From Epilithonimonas zeae (GTDB lineage: Bacteria; Bacteroidota; Bacteroidia; Flavobacteriales; Weeksellaceae): a stretch of DNA of 64,000 bases. This document shows positions 50,084-60,485 of the stretch, piece by piece (the first letter of the stretch is position 1; each line of letters starts with the position of its first letter). The notes beneath the pieces are model-generated. The model made no database searches. It worked only from the letters and a program-made list of their open reading frames with translations, and had not been told where the DNA came from. Made by a program: the position numbers and the translations under genes. Location of the stretch: the NCBI RefSeq assembly GCF_900141765.1, contig NZ_FSRK01000001.1, forward strand, positions 2,480,001-2,544,000, written 5' to 3'.

Positions 50084-51322
50084 TTACATGGTTACCATTT
50101 GGAAGGTTTTTTTGGAAATCTGCTCCAGCAATACTTTTTTGTCTTTGTAGAATTTTTCCAACTTATCCAATTCAGCATTTCTGACAGTAAATAAAGATAC
50201 GTTTTTTGTCATTTGGGTAATGAAGTTTTGTTGTAATTCTTCATTAAAATCATTTGCAGTTCCAAATTTATCTTCCAGACATAAAGCTAATGAAATTGCT
50301 GAATTCTGCATCAAAGAAACTTTAATTTTATACTTTGCCAGAAGCGTAAAAATTAAACTGATGTGATCCTCGGCTATGAAAGAGAAATCTCGTGTTTCTA
50401 CATTCAGCAATGTTTGATTTTCTTTCAGGATATAACTTTCTATCAATTCATTTTCTGTAGAATTCCCCACTTTAGTTCCTGGTTCTTTAGGCTCTACAAA
50501 GGATTTTACAAAAAACGGAATATTTTTTTGCTTAAGTGGCTGAAGTGTTTTTGGATGAATAACAGAAGCTCCATAATAAGCCATCTCAATCGCTTCTTCG
50601 TAAGAAATGTGTGACAATAGTTCTACATTCTCGAATTTTCTCGGATCGCCAGTCATCACACCCGGAACGTCTTTCCAGATAGTCATTTCGTCTGCGTTTA
50701 AGCAATATGCAAAGATTGCTGCAGTATAATCTGAACCTTCACGACCTAATGTCACTGTAAAATTATTACTTTCAGAACCGATAAATCCCTGAGTCACATA
50801 ACAGTTGATTTTATCCAGCTTAGAAATATTCTGTTCCGTTTCCTGCCAGTTTACAATACCTTCTCTGTAATTTGTGTCGGTTTTGATGTAATCTCTCGCA
50901 TCTAACCAATGATTGAAAAACTGAATATCATTAAGATACTCACTCAGAATCTTAGACGAAATCATCTCTCCACAACTCACAACCTGATCGTAAACGAAGT
51001 TGTAATTCGGCGATTTATTTCTTCTTAAAAAAGAATCAATATCATCAAAAAATAATGATATCTCCCCAAAAACAGCGTGACCTTCTGAAAATAACCCCTT
51101 GGCAATATCGATGTGATTTTTCTTGATTAACTCAATTTCTGCCTGATAATCCTGCTTCTTGAAATAATATTCGACTACTTTTTCCAAAGCATTCGTCGTT
51201 TTTCCCATTGCGGAAACCACAACTAAACATTTTTCAAACCCCTGAGTTTCTAGAACCAAGGCTACATTTTTCACACCTTCAGCATCTTTTACAGACGCAC
51301 CACCAAATTTGTAAACTTTCAT
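50084..51322 (-). CDS. lysC: Aspartate kinase
   Basis: 412 residues: KVYKFGGASVKDAEGV at the start, VVVSAMGKTTNALEKV, FVYDQVVSCGEMISSK, TLGREGSDYTAA, and WKDVPGVMTGDPRKF. The C-terminal ACT region (about 310-400) is the usual feedback-binding part. The kinase starts the Lys/Met/Thr branch. It is upstream of olsF. I saw no lysine riboswitch in the 240-nt region before it. Confidence 0.93.
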   Translation of the reverse strand: MKVYKFGGASVKDAEGVKNVALVLETQGFEKCLVVVSAMGKTTNALEKVVEYYFKKQDYQAEIELIKKNHIDIAKGLFSEGHAVFGEISLFFDDIDSFLRRNKSPNYNFVYDQVVSCGEMISSKILSEYLNDIQFFNHWLDARDYIKTDTNYREGIVNWQETEQNISKLDKINCYVTQGFIGSESNNFTVTLGREGSDYTAAIFAYCLNADEMTIWKDVPGVMTGDPRKFENVELLSHISYEEAIEMAYYGASVIHPKTLQPLKQKNIPFFVKSFVEPKEPGTKVGNSTENELIESYILKENQTLLNVETRDFSFIAEDHISLIFTLLAKYKIKVSLMQNSAISLALCLEDKFGTANDFNEELQQNFITQMTKNVSLFTVRNAELDKLEKFYKDKKVLLEQISKKTFQMVTM

Positions 51323-51532
51323 TAGATTTTTTACCGTTAAACTTTTTTATTAAGAATTAAGAAGTCGTTAATTGATTATTAACCTTCAAAAATATTAATA
51401 ATGAACGAAATATAAAAATCAGTCATTTTTTTTCTAATGTTTCAAAGTGAAATAATGAAACCATATTAATGATTTTATGATAAGTATCATCAAAAATTGA
51501 TAAATTTTGTTTTATTTCTTTGAAAAAAAAAT

Positions 51533-51540
51533 TAGTTTTG
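51533..51540 (+). promoter_or_regulatory. -7 element of fbp
   Basis: TAGTTTTG, 22 nt before the ATG, with TTG 23 nt upstream. Confidence 0.5.
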
Positions 51541-51562
51541 TAGAAAATCAAATTAACCCAAT

Positions 51563-52585
51563 ATGTCACAACAGGCTTTACAGACTTTAGGAGAATTTAT
51601 CATTGAAAAGCAGGATGATTTCAAGTATTCTACAGGGGAACTTTCCCGTCTCATCAGTTCCATCAGGATTGCATCAAAAGTCGTCAACCGAGAAGTGAAC
51701 AAAGCCGGAATTGCTGATATTATTGGAAATGTGGGCAATCAAAATATACAAGGTGAAGATCAGCAAAAACTGGATGTTTTGGCGAATGATATTTTCATCG
51801 CTGCATTGTCTCAGAGAGAAGTTGTTTGCGGAATTGCTTCCGAAGAAAGTGATGATTTTATCGAAATCAAATGTACAGAAAATGCACACCTTAGTAAATA
51901 TGTTGTTTTGATTGATCCTTTGGACGGTTCTTCCAACATTGATGTTAACGTTTCAGTAGGTACAATTTTTTCCATCTACAGAAGAGTTACCAATCCAGGG
52001 ACCCCTGTTGAACTTAGAGATTTTTTACAAAAAGGCGTTAATCAAGTAGCTGCAGGTTATATTGTTTACGGTTCTTCTACTATGATTGTTTATACCACAG
52101 GAAACGGCGTCAATGGATTCACACTTGATCCTTCTATCGGAACTTATTACCTTTCTCATAAAAATATCAAATTTCCAACTTCAGGAAAAATCTACTCAAT
52201 CAACGAAGGAAATTATGCTAAATTCCCACAAGGCGTGAAAGATTATATCAAATATTGTCAGGAAGAAGCAGGCGACAGGCCTTACACTTCAAGATATATC
52301 GGATCTTTGGTTTCTGATTTTCATAGAAATATGCTGAAAGGTGGCATCTACATCTACCCTTCCACTTCACAATCGCCGAATGGAAAATTGAGATTACTTT
52401 ACGAATGTAATCCGATGGCATTTTTGGCAGAACAAGCTGGCGGAAAATGCAGTGACGGTTTCAAAAGAATTATGGAAATCGAACCGACAGAGCTTCACCA
52501 GCGTGTTCCATTTTTCTGTGGTAGCGCAGCAATGGTAACTAAGGCTGAAGAATTTATGACAAAAGCTGTTAATCACAAAGATTAA
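51563..52585 (+). CDS. fbp: Fructose-1,6-bisphosphatase class 1
   Basis: 340 residues: [23 protein letters not shown] (metal site), [26 protein letters not shown] with the DPLDGSSN signature, [18 protein letters not shown], and [17 protein letters not shown]. It catalyses the committed step of gluconeogenesis, consistent with growth on acetate or amino acids (acs is also present). A terminator follows. Confidence 0.96.
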   Translation: MSQQALQTLGEFIIEKQDDFKYSTGELSRLISSIRIASKVVNREVNKAGIADIIGNVGNQNIQGEDQQKLDVLANDIFIAALSQREVVCGIASEESDDFIEIKCTENAHLSKYVVLIDPLDGSSNIDVNVSVGTIFSIYRRVTNPGTPVELRDFLQKGVNQVAAGYIVYGSSTMIVYTTGNGVNGFTLDPSIGTYYLSHKNIKFPTSGKIYSINEGNYAKFPQGVKDYIKYCQEEAGDRPYTSRYIGSLVSDFHRNMLKGGIYIYPSTSQSPNGKLRLLYECNPMAFLAEQAGGKCSDGFKRIMEIEPTELHQRVPFFCGSAAMVTKAEEFMTKAVNHKD

Positions 52586-52606
52586 TTTTCAATCTTAATC
52601 TATACT

Positions 52607-52629
52607 AAAGACCGATTTCGTCGGTCTTT
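52607..52629 (+). terminator. Terminator of fbp
   Basis: AAAGACCGA-TTTCG-TCGGTCTTT, followed by TCTTATTTTTG. Its T-rich tail merges with the menC -7 element. Confidence 0.85.
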
Positions 52630-52632
52630 TCT

Positions 52633-52640
52633 TATTTTTG
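52633..52640 (+). promoter_or_regulatory. -7 element of menC (probably leaderless mRNA)
   Basis: TATTTTTG, then TAAA and the ATG at 52645. The -33 region falls in the fbp terminator. Confidence 0.5.
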
Positions 52641-52644
52641 TAAA

Positions 52645-53652
52645 ATGAAGACTGCAAAATTCCATCAATATATTCTCAATTTCAAACAACCTAGCGGAAC
52701 TTCGCGAGGTGTTCTGAACACGAAAGAAACTTATTTCATAGAAATTTTTGAAGATGACAAAAAAGGAATCGGTGAGTGTTCTCTTTTCCGAGGATTGAGT
52801 TTTGATGACGATGATGATTATGAAGATGCTTTGGAATGGGCTTGCCGTAATATCAATCTCAAATTGGAAGAATTACAGGAAGAATTAATCAATCATCCTT
52901 CTATTATTTTCGGAATCGAACAGGCTTTACTTAATCTTGAATATCAGGGAGATTTGTATTTTCCAAGTGATTTTACAGATGGAAAACATTCAATTAAAAT
53001 TAACGGATTAATTTGGATGGGAAATTCGGATTTTATGCAATCTCAGATCAAGGAAAAGTTGGAAAATGATTTCACCTGTATCAAACTAAAAATCGGAACC
53101 GATTGGGATTCTGAAAAAGAAATATTAAAATCTTTAAGACAAAAATTCCCAAAAGAAAAAATCGAACTTCGTGTAGATGCCAACGGCGCTTTTTCACCGG
53201 AACAGGCTAAAATTGTTTTGCAGGAATTAGCAGATTTGGACATTCATTCTATCGAACAACCAATAGAGGCTGGAAATTGGGAAGCTATGGCAGAACTTTG
53301 CAAAAACACACCAACTCCGATTGCTTTGGACGAAGAATTAATCGGTGTTTTAAATTTCGAATCTAAAAAAGACTTGCTAAAAGAAATCGATCCTCAATAT
53401 ATTATTCTGAAACCAAGTTTAATTGGAGGCTTTTCCGGTTCTGATGAATGGATAAATTTGGCAGAAAAAAACAATATTGGTTGGTGGATTACCTCAGCAC
53501 TTGAAAGCAATATTGGACTGAATGCAATTGCTCAATATACTTACACCAAAAAAAATCCGATGCCACAAGGTTTAGGCACCGGAAGTTTGTTTACCAATAA
53601 TTTTGAAACACCATTGTTTTTGGAAGGTGAAAATCTTTGGTTCGGAAATTAA
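52645..53652 (+). CDS. menC: o-Succinylbenzoate synthase (enolase superfamily)
   Basis: 335 residues with the muconate-lactonizing subgroup active site: the KxK pair in CIKLKIG, metal ligands in RVDANGAF, SIEQPIE and ALDEELIG, and the late lysine in YIILKPSLIGG. The N-terminal capping domain starts FHQYILNFKQPSGTSRG. MenC dehydrates SHCHC in menaquinone synthesis, the usual quinone of this group. No other men gene is adjacent, so a dipeptide epimerase is a less likely alternative. Confidence 0.85.
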   Translation: MKTAKFHQYILNFKQPSGTSRGVLNTKETYFIEIFEDDKKGIGECSLFRGLSFDDDDDYEDALEWACRNINLKLEELQEELINHPSIIFGIEQALLNLEYQGDLYFPSDFTDGKHSIKINGLIWMGNSDFMQSQIKEKLENDFTCIKLKIGTDWDSEKEILKSLRQKFPKEKIELRVDANGAFSPEQAKIVLQELADLDIHSIEQPIEAGNWEAMAELCKNTPTPIALDEELIGVLNFESKKDLLKEIDPQYIILKPSLIGGFSGSDEWINLAEKNNIGWWITSALESNIGLNAIAQYTYTKKNPMPQGLGTGSLFTNNFETPLFLEGENLWFGN

Positions 53653-53714
53653 ATTAATGTAAATTCTGTTTGCTGTAACTATATTCTAGTCGGCACTACT
53701 TATTATTAAAAAAT

Positions 53715-54425
53715 ATGAGAACATTTCTTATTCTTTTAATAATTGGCACTGCCAATTTTTCGGCACAAAACCTTCTTTCACCAACTAATGTTAAGCTTGA
53801 TTCAAAATATATCCAAGATGAATCATCGGAAGTAAGCTGGACAATGGAAAACGCTGGTTCAAAATTTGAAATTGGTAAAGTGACCACCGATTTTAAGAAA
53901 TTAAACAAAAAAGACCTTCTGATAAAAACGACCGTCAAGATGAAACAATCGCCTGAAGCTTGGGTTGATTCTACTATTGTTAAAATTTCAAATTTCCAGC
54001 CGGTTTATCATTCGTCTTTAAATTCGATGAGAAATATGTCGATTAGATTTAATAAAAACAAAGCAACCGGATATTATCTTGATAAGAAAACTCAGAAAAA
54101 AGATATGATTGATGAAGCTACAACTTCGCCATATTTTGACAGCAACAGTTATCCCGCCTTAATCCGATTTTTACCTTTGAAAGAAAATTATACAACAGAA
54201 ATTTCTATTTTCGATTATAATCCGACAGCTAAAAAAGGCGTTATCAAAGCTTACATAGAAAAAGTTGAGAAATCTGAATATAATGGTAAAAAAGTTTGGG
54301 TTGTAAAAACAACTGATGATATTCAGGATAGAAAAACGGAGAGCACTTATTACATTGATATCGATTCCCGAAAAGTTCTTAAGCAGGAAATCAATGCAGG
54401 TGGAAGGAAAATGATAATGGAATAA
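53715..54425 (+). CDS. Secreted DUF3108-like protein
   Basis: 236 residues with a signal peptide (RTFLILLIIGTANFSAQ). The mature part is beta-rich, with STYYIDIDSRKVLKQEI at the end and YIEKVEKSEYNGKKVWVVKT before it, the pattern of DUF3108 proteins of unknown function. A terminator follows at 54443. Confidence 0.65.
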   Translation: MRTFLILLIIGTANFSAQNLLSPTNVKLDSKYIQDESSEVSWTMENAGSKFEIGKVTTDFKKLNKKDLLIKTTVKMKQSPEAWVDSTIVKISNFQPVYHSSLNSMRNMSIRFNKNKATGYYLDKKTQKKDMIDEATTSPYFDSNSYPALIRFLPLKENYTTEISIFDYNPTAKKGVIKAYIEKVEKSEYNGKKVWVVKTTDDIQDRKTESTYYIDIDSRKVLKQEINAGGRKMIME

Positions 54426-54442
54426 TGAGAACTTACTAATAT

Positions 54443-54470
54443 AAAGTTTACCCAATCGGTAAACTTTTTT
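54443..54470 (+). terminator. Terminator before the groES region
   Basis: AAAGTTTACC-CAATC-GGTAAACTTT followed by TTT. Confidence 0.85.
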
Positions 54471-54564
54471 TCTGCCAAAATTTCACATCTATAAATAAAT
54501 TCTGCCAAAATTTAACTTCCATGTTGCATGTTCCGCTTTCCATCGCCATTGGCACATTGTTGGA
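54471..54564 (+). promoter_or_regulatory. groES upstream region: direct repeats and sigma-54-like site
   Basis: TCTGCCAAAATTT occurs at 54471-54483 and again at 54501-54513, exactly 30 bp apart. About 37 nt further is TTGGCACATTGTTGGA (54549-54564), which resembles a -24/-12 promoter (TGGCAC-N5-TTGC) but is one base short in spacing and has GA for GC. No CIRCE inverted repeat is present. The tandem sites could bind an activator. Confidence 0.45.
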
Positions 54565-54604
54565 GATGTAGGAATCAGAATAACATTAAAATTATATACT
54601 TATT

Positions 54605-54883
54605 ATGTCAGTAAATTTTAAACCATTAGCAGACAGAGTTTTGGTAGAACCAACTCCAGCTGAAACGAAAACTGCATCTGGATTGATTATCCCAGACACT
54701 GCGAAAGAAAAACCACAAGAAGGAACTGTAGTAGCAGTTGGCCCAGGTAAAAAAGACGAGCCAACAACTGTAAAAGTAGGCGACAAAGTTCTTTATGGAA
54801 AATATTCTGGAACCGAGTTGAAATTTGAAGGTAAAGATTACTTGATTGTAAAAGAAGGTGACTTACTTGGAATCATTGGTTAA
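54605..54883 (+). CDS. groES: Co-chaperonin GroES
   Basis: 92 residues: [23 protein letters not shown] is the family signature, followed by the mobile loop ([16 protein letters not shown]) and [20 protein letters not shown]. GroES caps the GroEL folding chamber. It is followed by groEL after about 50 nt. Confidence 0.97.
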   Translation: MSVNFKPLADRVLVEPTPAETKTASGLIIPDTAKEKPQEGTVVAVGPGKKDEPTTVKVGDKVLYGKYSGTELKFEGKDYLIVKEGDLLGIIG

Positions 54884-54905
54884 AAATTTGTAAAACGTAA
54901 AATAA

Positions 54906-56558
<1,653 letters not shown>

Positions 56559-56586
56559 CGGTCAGCGACCGAAGCAAATATATATT

Positions 56587-56619
56587 AAACCGTTCAGATT
56601 TTCTGAGCGGTTTTTTTTT
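56587..56619 (+). terminator. Terminator of groESL
   Basis: AAACCGTTCAGA-TTT-TCTGAGCGGTTT followed by a long T run. Confidence 0.9.
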
Positions 56620-56686
56620 GATTTTTTTAATAATGTTTTCAGTATATTATTTGATTTTTTTTTTATAAAAAAATTAATTACCATTT

Positions 56687-58276
56687 ATGCTGATTCAGGT
56701 TTCAAAAGAGTTTAAGAAGAAAAGCAATTCTGCAATTTTCTCAATCATTTTATTCATCATTGTTTATATTTTATTATTCCTTTCCGCAATTGCTTTGACC
56801 ATTGGCTGTATCGCCGCCGGACTTTGGATTATTAGTATAAAACCGATGTTTTTTACAGTTATGATAGGTATTGGACTTGCCAGCCTTGGGATTTTAATTT
56901 CTTATTTCCTGATAAAATTTCTTTTTAAAAAACACATCAATGATAGAAGCGACCTTACTGAAATCACTAGAAATGATGAACCTCAACTCTTCCAAGTGAT
57001 AGACGAGATCGTAAAAGAAGCAGGAACAGATTTTCCAAAAAAAGTTTATCTGGCTTACGATGTGAACGCCAGCGTTTTCTATGATTCCAGTTTTTGGAGT
57101 ATGTTTCTGCCCATCAAAAAAAATCTGATTATTGGAATTGGACTTGTTAATGCCTGCACAAAACAAGAGCTGAAGGCTATCTTGGCTCACGAATTCGGAC
57201 ATTTTTCTCAACGGTCTATGAAAGTTGGAGGTTATGTCTATAATGTAAATCAAATCATTTTCAACTTAGTGAACGAAGATGAATCTTACAGAAACACCGT
57301 CCAAGATTGGGCCAATGCAAGTGGTTATTTCGCCATCTTCGCAGAATTAGCAATAAAAATAACCCAAGCCATCCAATGGATTCTGCGAAAGATGTATTCC
57401 TTCGTTAACATCCGTCATATGGCACTTTCCAGAGAAATGGAGTTTCACGCAGATGAAGTAGCAGCCAATATCGCAGGTTCGATAGCTTTGGAAGAATCAC
57501 TTCTTAGGCTAGACTTAGCGGGTAATTCTTACAGTTCTGTGATCGATTTTTATAACAGCAAAATCGAAGAAAGCCAAACCAGCAAAAATATTTACAAAGA
57601 ACAAAATTTCGTAATGAATTTTTTAGCAAAAGAAAGCGAACTGGAACTGAAATATGATCTACCTGTTGTAAAAATCTCTGAAGCCGGACTGTTTAACAAA
57701 TCCAAATTGATAATAGAAAATCAATGGGCTTCCCATCCTTCTACCGAAGACAGAATTGCCAAACTGCAACAATTAAATATTATAAAAGATTATGACAACA
57801 ACTCTGCAAGAACTTTGTTCAAAAATATAGATGCTACGGAAGAAAAACTGACTACAAAAATATTTTCCAATGTACAATATGAAAAGCCTAAATCAGAATT
57901 AGATCTCGATACTTTTCAAAATGAATTTGAGAAAAATTATAATAAAGATACTTTTGATAAAATCTTCAATAATTATTATGATAACAAAAACCCGAATCAG
58001 TTTGACCTGAATTCCTCTACCCCATCAGAGAACGTTTCCAATTTTGAGGATTTATTTTCTAAAGAAAAAGTAGAACTAGTGTATACTTTAATTGCTTTGG
58101 AAAATGACAAAAACACCATTTCTTCTATTGCTGATAAAACCATCGACATCAAAACTTTTGATTATGACGGAAGAAAATATAAAGCGAAAGAAGCTAAAAT
58201 TCTGACTCCAAAACTAGATGAGCAAATCAAAAAATTACAAGAAGAAATTACGCAAAACGATATCAATACTTTCTGA
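56687..58276 (+). CDS. M48 family membrane metalloprotease, interrupted by a frameshift
   Basis: 529 residues to the TGA at 58276. Two hydrophobic segments lie near residues 16-45 and 49-78. The zinc motif is HEFGH at 168-172 with LAHEFGHFSQRS, and the third ligand region REMEFHADEVAA follows. The downstream frame (58262-58719) continues as a protein-like chain without an obvious start, so the original protein was about 677 residues. A single missing base in the A4 run at 58254-58257 would explain it. The protease domain is intact; the C-terminal region is lost. Confidence 0.85.
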   Translation: MLIQVSKEFKKKSNSAIFSIILFIIVYILLFLSAIALTIGCIAAGLWIISIKPMFFTVMIGIGLASLGILISYFLIKFLFKKHINDRSDLTEITRNDEPQLFQVIDEIVKEAGTDFPKKVYLAYDVNASVFYDSSFWSMFLPIKKNLIIGIGLVNACTKQELKAILAHEFGHFSQRSMKVGGYVYNVNQIIFNLVNEDESYRNTVQDWANASGYFAIFAELAIKITQAIQWILRKMYSFVNIRHMALSREMEFHADEVAANIAGSIALEESLLRLDLAGNSYSSVIDFYNSKIEESQTSKNIYKEQNFVMNFLAKESELELKYDLPVVKISEAGLFNKSKLIIENQWASHPSTEDRIAKLQQLNIIKDYDNNSARTLFKNIDATEEKLTTKIFSNVQYEKPKSELDLDTFQNEFEKNYNKDTFDKIFNNYYDNKNPNQFDLNSSTPSENVSNFEDLFSKEKVELVYTLIALENDKNTISSIADKTIDIKTFDYDGRKYKAKEAKILTPKLDEQIKKLQEEITQNDINTF

Positions 58277-58719
58277 GTTTAGCAAAAGATAAGAATCAAG
58301 AATTTGAATTAAGACAATCATTTTCTGAGTATTATGATTATGACAAGTATTACGGTGACAAATTCGGCTTTTTTGCGGAACTCAGCAAAGCTTTAGATTT
58401 TGTTAGCACCACAACACCTTTTGAGCGCATTACCAAAAACTTCTTAAAGCTAAAACCGCTGGAAATAAAACTAAAACAAGAGTTACGAGAAATCATCGAA
58501 AATCCTTTGCTAAAAGAAGAAATCAGTGAGCAGAATAGAAAAGATTTGGAATATTATATCAATAACGACTTAATATACTTCAATCAAAATGAATATCTGG
58601 AGACAAATCTTCAGCACCTATTTTTTGCCGTTAATAGTTATCATTTCTATATTGTAAGAAATTTTTTCTTGCTGAAAAAAGAATTATTACAGAAAATGGC
58701 TACATTAAAGCAATCTTAA
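58262..58719 (+). pseudogene. Out-of-frame C-terminal part of the M48 protease gene
   Basis: In the frame shifted by -1 relative to the protease, an uninterrupted chain runs YFLSLAKDKNQEFELRQ, then FSEYYDYDKYYGDKFG, to KKELLQKMATLKQS and a stop at 58719. It has no ATG near its start and no promoter. Restoring one A in the run at 58254-58257 would join it as ITQKRYQYFLSLAKDKN. It is either a natural frameshift mutation, a phase-variable tract or a sequencing error. Confidence 0.75.
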
Positions 58720-58764
58720 GCATAAAGAATTCTTTCGTAACTTTAAAACTTAAAACCAAAACAA

Positions 58765-59529
58765 ATGTCAATCAACAACGAATCTGAATTGAAAGGAATG
58801 CAGGAAGCCAGCAAAGCGGTCGCCTATACTTTGAAAGCGATGGTAGAGTTTGCAAAACCTGGAATGAGCACAAAAGAGCTGGATGATTTCGGAGGGAAAA
58901 TTTTAGCTGATTTTGGAGCCAAATCTGCGCCTTATTTAACTTACGGATTTCCGGGATGGACTTGCATCAGTGTAGATAACGAGTTTTGCCACGGGATTCC
59001 TTCAGAGAAAAGAATTCTGAAAGAGGGCGATCTCATCAATATTGATGTTTCTGCCGAACTGAATGGCTTTTGGGCAGATAATGGTTCGTCTTTCGTAGTT
59101 GGAAAGGATTTTCATCAACATCAGAAATTAGTGGATGCTTCCAAGGAGATTTTGAAAAAAGCCATCAATCAGATCAAAGGTGGTGTGAAAATTTCTGACA
59201 TTGGACATCTGATGGAAACCGAAGCCAAAAAGAGGGGCTACAAGGTTATTAAGAATCTAGGAGGCCACGGCATCGGAAGAAGTTTACACGAGCAACCAGA
59301 TGAATTACTGAATTACAGAAATAGATTTGACCAAAGAAGATTTAAGAAAAACTCTGTTGTTGCAATAGAAACTTTTATTTCGACTTCTTCATCTATTGCT
59401 GATACAACTAACGATGGCTGGACAATGGTTGGAAACAAAGGCGGTTTTATGGCGCAACACGAGCACACGATTGTAATTACGGATGGGAAACCAATCATCC
59501 TCACAGAAATGAATGAAATCTGGAATTAA
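58765..59529 (+). CDS. map: Methionine aminopeptidase, type I
   Basis: 254 residues with the pita-bread metal ligands: INIDVSAELNGFWADNGSSF (first Asp pair), NLGGHGIGRSLHEQPD (His), VVAIETFISTSS (Glu), and FMAQHEHTIVIT (Glu region). It removes the initiator methionine. The last metal Glu sits in QHEHTIVI. It is a single-gene unit followed by a terminator. Confidence 0.93.
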   Translation: MSINNESELKGMQEASKAVAYTLKAMVEFAKPGMSTKELDDFGGKILADFGAKSAPYLTYGFPGWTCISVDNEFCHGIPSEKRILKEGDLINIDVSAELNGFWADNGSSFVVGKDFHQHQKLVDASKEILKKAINQIKGGVKISDIGHLMETEAKKRGYKVIKNLGGHGIGRSLHEQPDELLNYRNRFDQRRFKKNSVVAIETFISTSSSIADTTNDGWTMVGNKGGFMAQHEHTIVITDGKPIILTEMNEIWN

Positions 59530-59550
59530 AACCAGAATTATATAAAACAA

Positions 59551-59577
59551 AAAACCATCTCGTTTTGAGATGGTTTT
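59551..59577. terminator. Bidirectional terminator after map
   Basis: AAAACCATCTC-GTTTT-GAGATGGTTTT with T tracts on both strands, shared with the convergent RlpA-like gene. Confidence 0.88.
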
Positions 59578-59598
59578 TTGTTTTAATGTAAGATAATC

Positions 59599-59967
59599 TT
59601 AGTCGATAATTTCGTATTCAATAGCGATAGTACCTTTTCTGGTATCTGCGATTGAACTAAATGCAGCTTTAGATAAATCAAAGGCTCTTGACGAATGGTA
59701 AGGACCTCTATCATTTACTTTCACTACAACACTTTTCCCTGAAATCAAATTAGTAATTTTTACTTCTGTTCCAAAAGGAAGGGTTTTGTTAGCAGCGGTT
59801 AACTCACTGTTACTGAAAATTTCTCCGCTTGCTGTTTTCCTACCATTAAACTTATCGTGGTAGAACGATGCAAAACTTGTTTTGGCATCTGTGGCATCAC
59901 TCTTGAAGGAATAAATGCCAAGTGTTGAAATCATCATTATGATTACGAGAATAACTCTTTTCATCAT
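59599..59967 (-). CDS. RlpA-like double-psi beta-barrel protein
   Basis: 122 residues: signal or anchor (RVILVIIMMISTLGIYSF) and a single DPBB domain with ASFYHDKFNGRKTASGE, LPFGTEVKITN, VKVNDRGPYHSSRAFDLSKAAF. This is the RlpA septal-ring lytic transglycosylase core, without the SPOR domain of the Pseudomonas enzyme. Promoter element TATCTTTG lies at 60004-59997. Confidence 0.88.
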   Translation of the reverse strand: MMKRVILVIIMMISTLGIYSFKSDATDAKTSFASFYHDKFNGRKTASGEIFSNSELTAANKTLPFGTEVKITNLISGKSVVVKVNDRGPYHSSRAFDLSKAAFSSIADTRKGTIAIEYEIID

Positions 59968-59996
59968 TTTGAATATATTTATTGGTTTTGACTCTG

Positions 59997-60004
59997 CAAA
60001 GATA
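59997..60004 (-). promoter_or_regulatory. -7 element of the RlpA-like gene
   Basis: Minus-strand TATCTTTG, 29 nt before the ATG. Confidence 0.5.
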
Positions 60005-60439
60005 TTCGGAATGATTACTGAAACCTCGCTTTTGAAGTTTGACTAGCAGATTCGAGGTAAAAACTAATTTTTGGAAGCTGTAATACAGCTATAGTACGCA
60101 GATTAGAAGATTTGTTAAATAATGTTAATTTATTTTCAGTTTTGTTAATTATATTCATCAATTAAGACTGAGACAAAATATTAATATTACTGAAAATCAG
60201 ACAATTAAATATTAAACAATAATTTGATTAAATTAATTAAAATCATTTTTAAATTAATGTTAGCTAAATATAAACTCATCTAAATCAAATAACTTACATA
60301 TTTGATAAAAATTAATAGTATATTTTATTAATAATTCAATATATTAAAATTTACATTATTTACGGGATACAATAAAATTATAAAATACTGAATTACAACA
60401 ACTTAATTGAAAACGAATATTTTTTTAACATAAAACAAA

Positions 60440-60467
60440 AAAACCACCTTAATATTAAGATGGTTTT
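60440..60467 (-). terminator. Terminator of rimO
   Basis: Minus-strand AAAACCATCTTAATATTAAGGTGGTTTT followed by TTTTTG, 19 nt beyond the rimO stop. Confidence 0.85.
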
Positions 60468-60485
60468 AATTAATAATTTTATGAA

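Larger units (their letters stand above)
59968..60485. other. 518-nt AT-rich intergenic region
   Basis: It holds the RlpA-like promoter at the left and the rimO terminator at the right. A 15-nt palindrome AGCTGTAATACAGCT lies at 60076-60090. ACCTCG near 60032 and CGAGGT near 60053 form a loose inverted pair. Between 60100 and 60435 I see only very A/T-rich DNA with no coding frame or stable hairpin. Confidence 0.6.

Noticed and set aside
51323-51562. Lysine riboswitch before lysC
   Set aside because: The region is AT-rich with no multi-helix core or conserved purine-rich junction, and only short weak hairpins.
60100-60435. Small RNA or hidden gene in the A/T-rich gap
   Set aside because: There is no frame with protein-like composition, no promoter followed by a terminator, and no stable structure.
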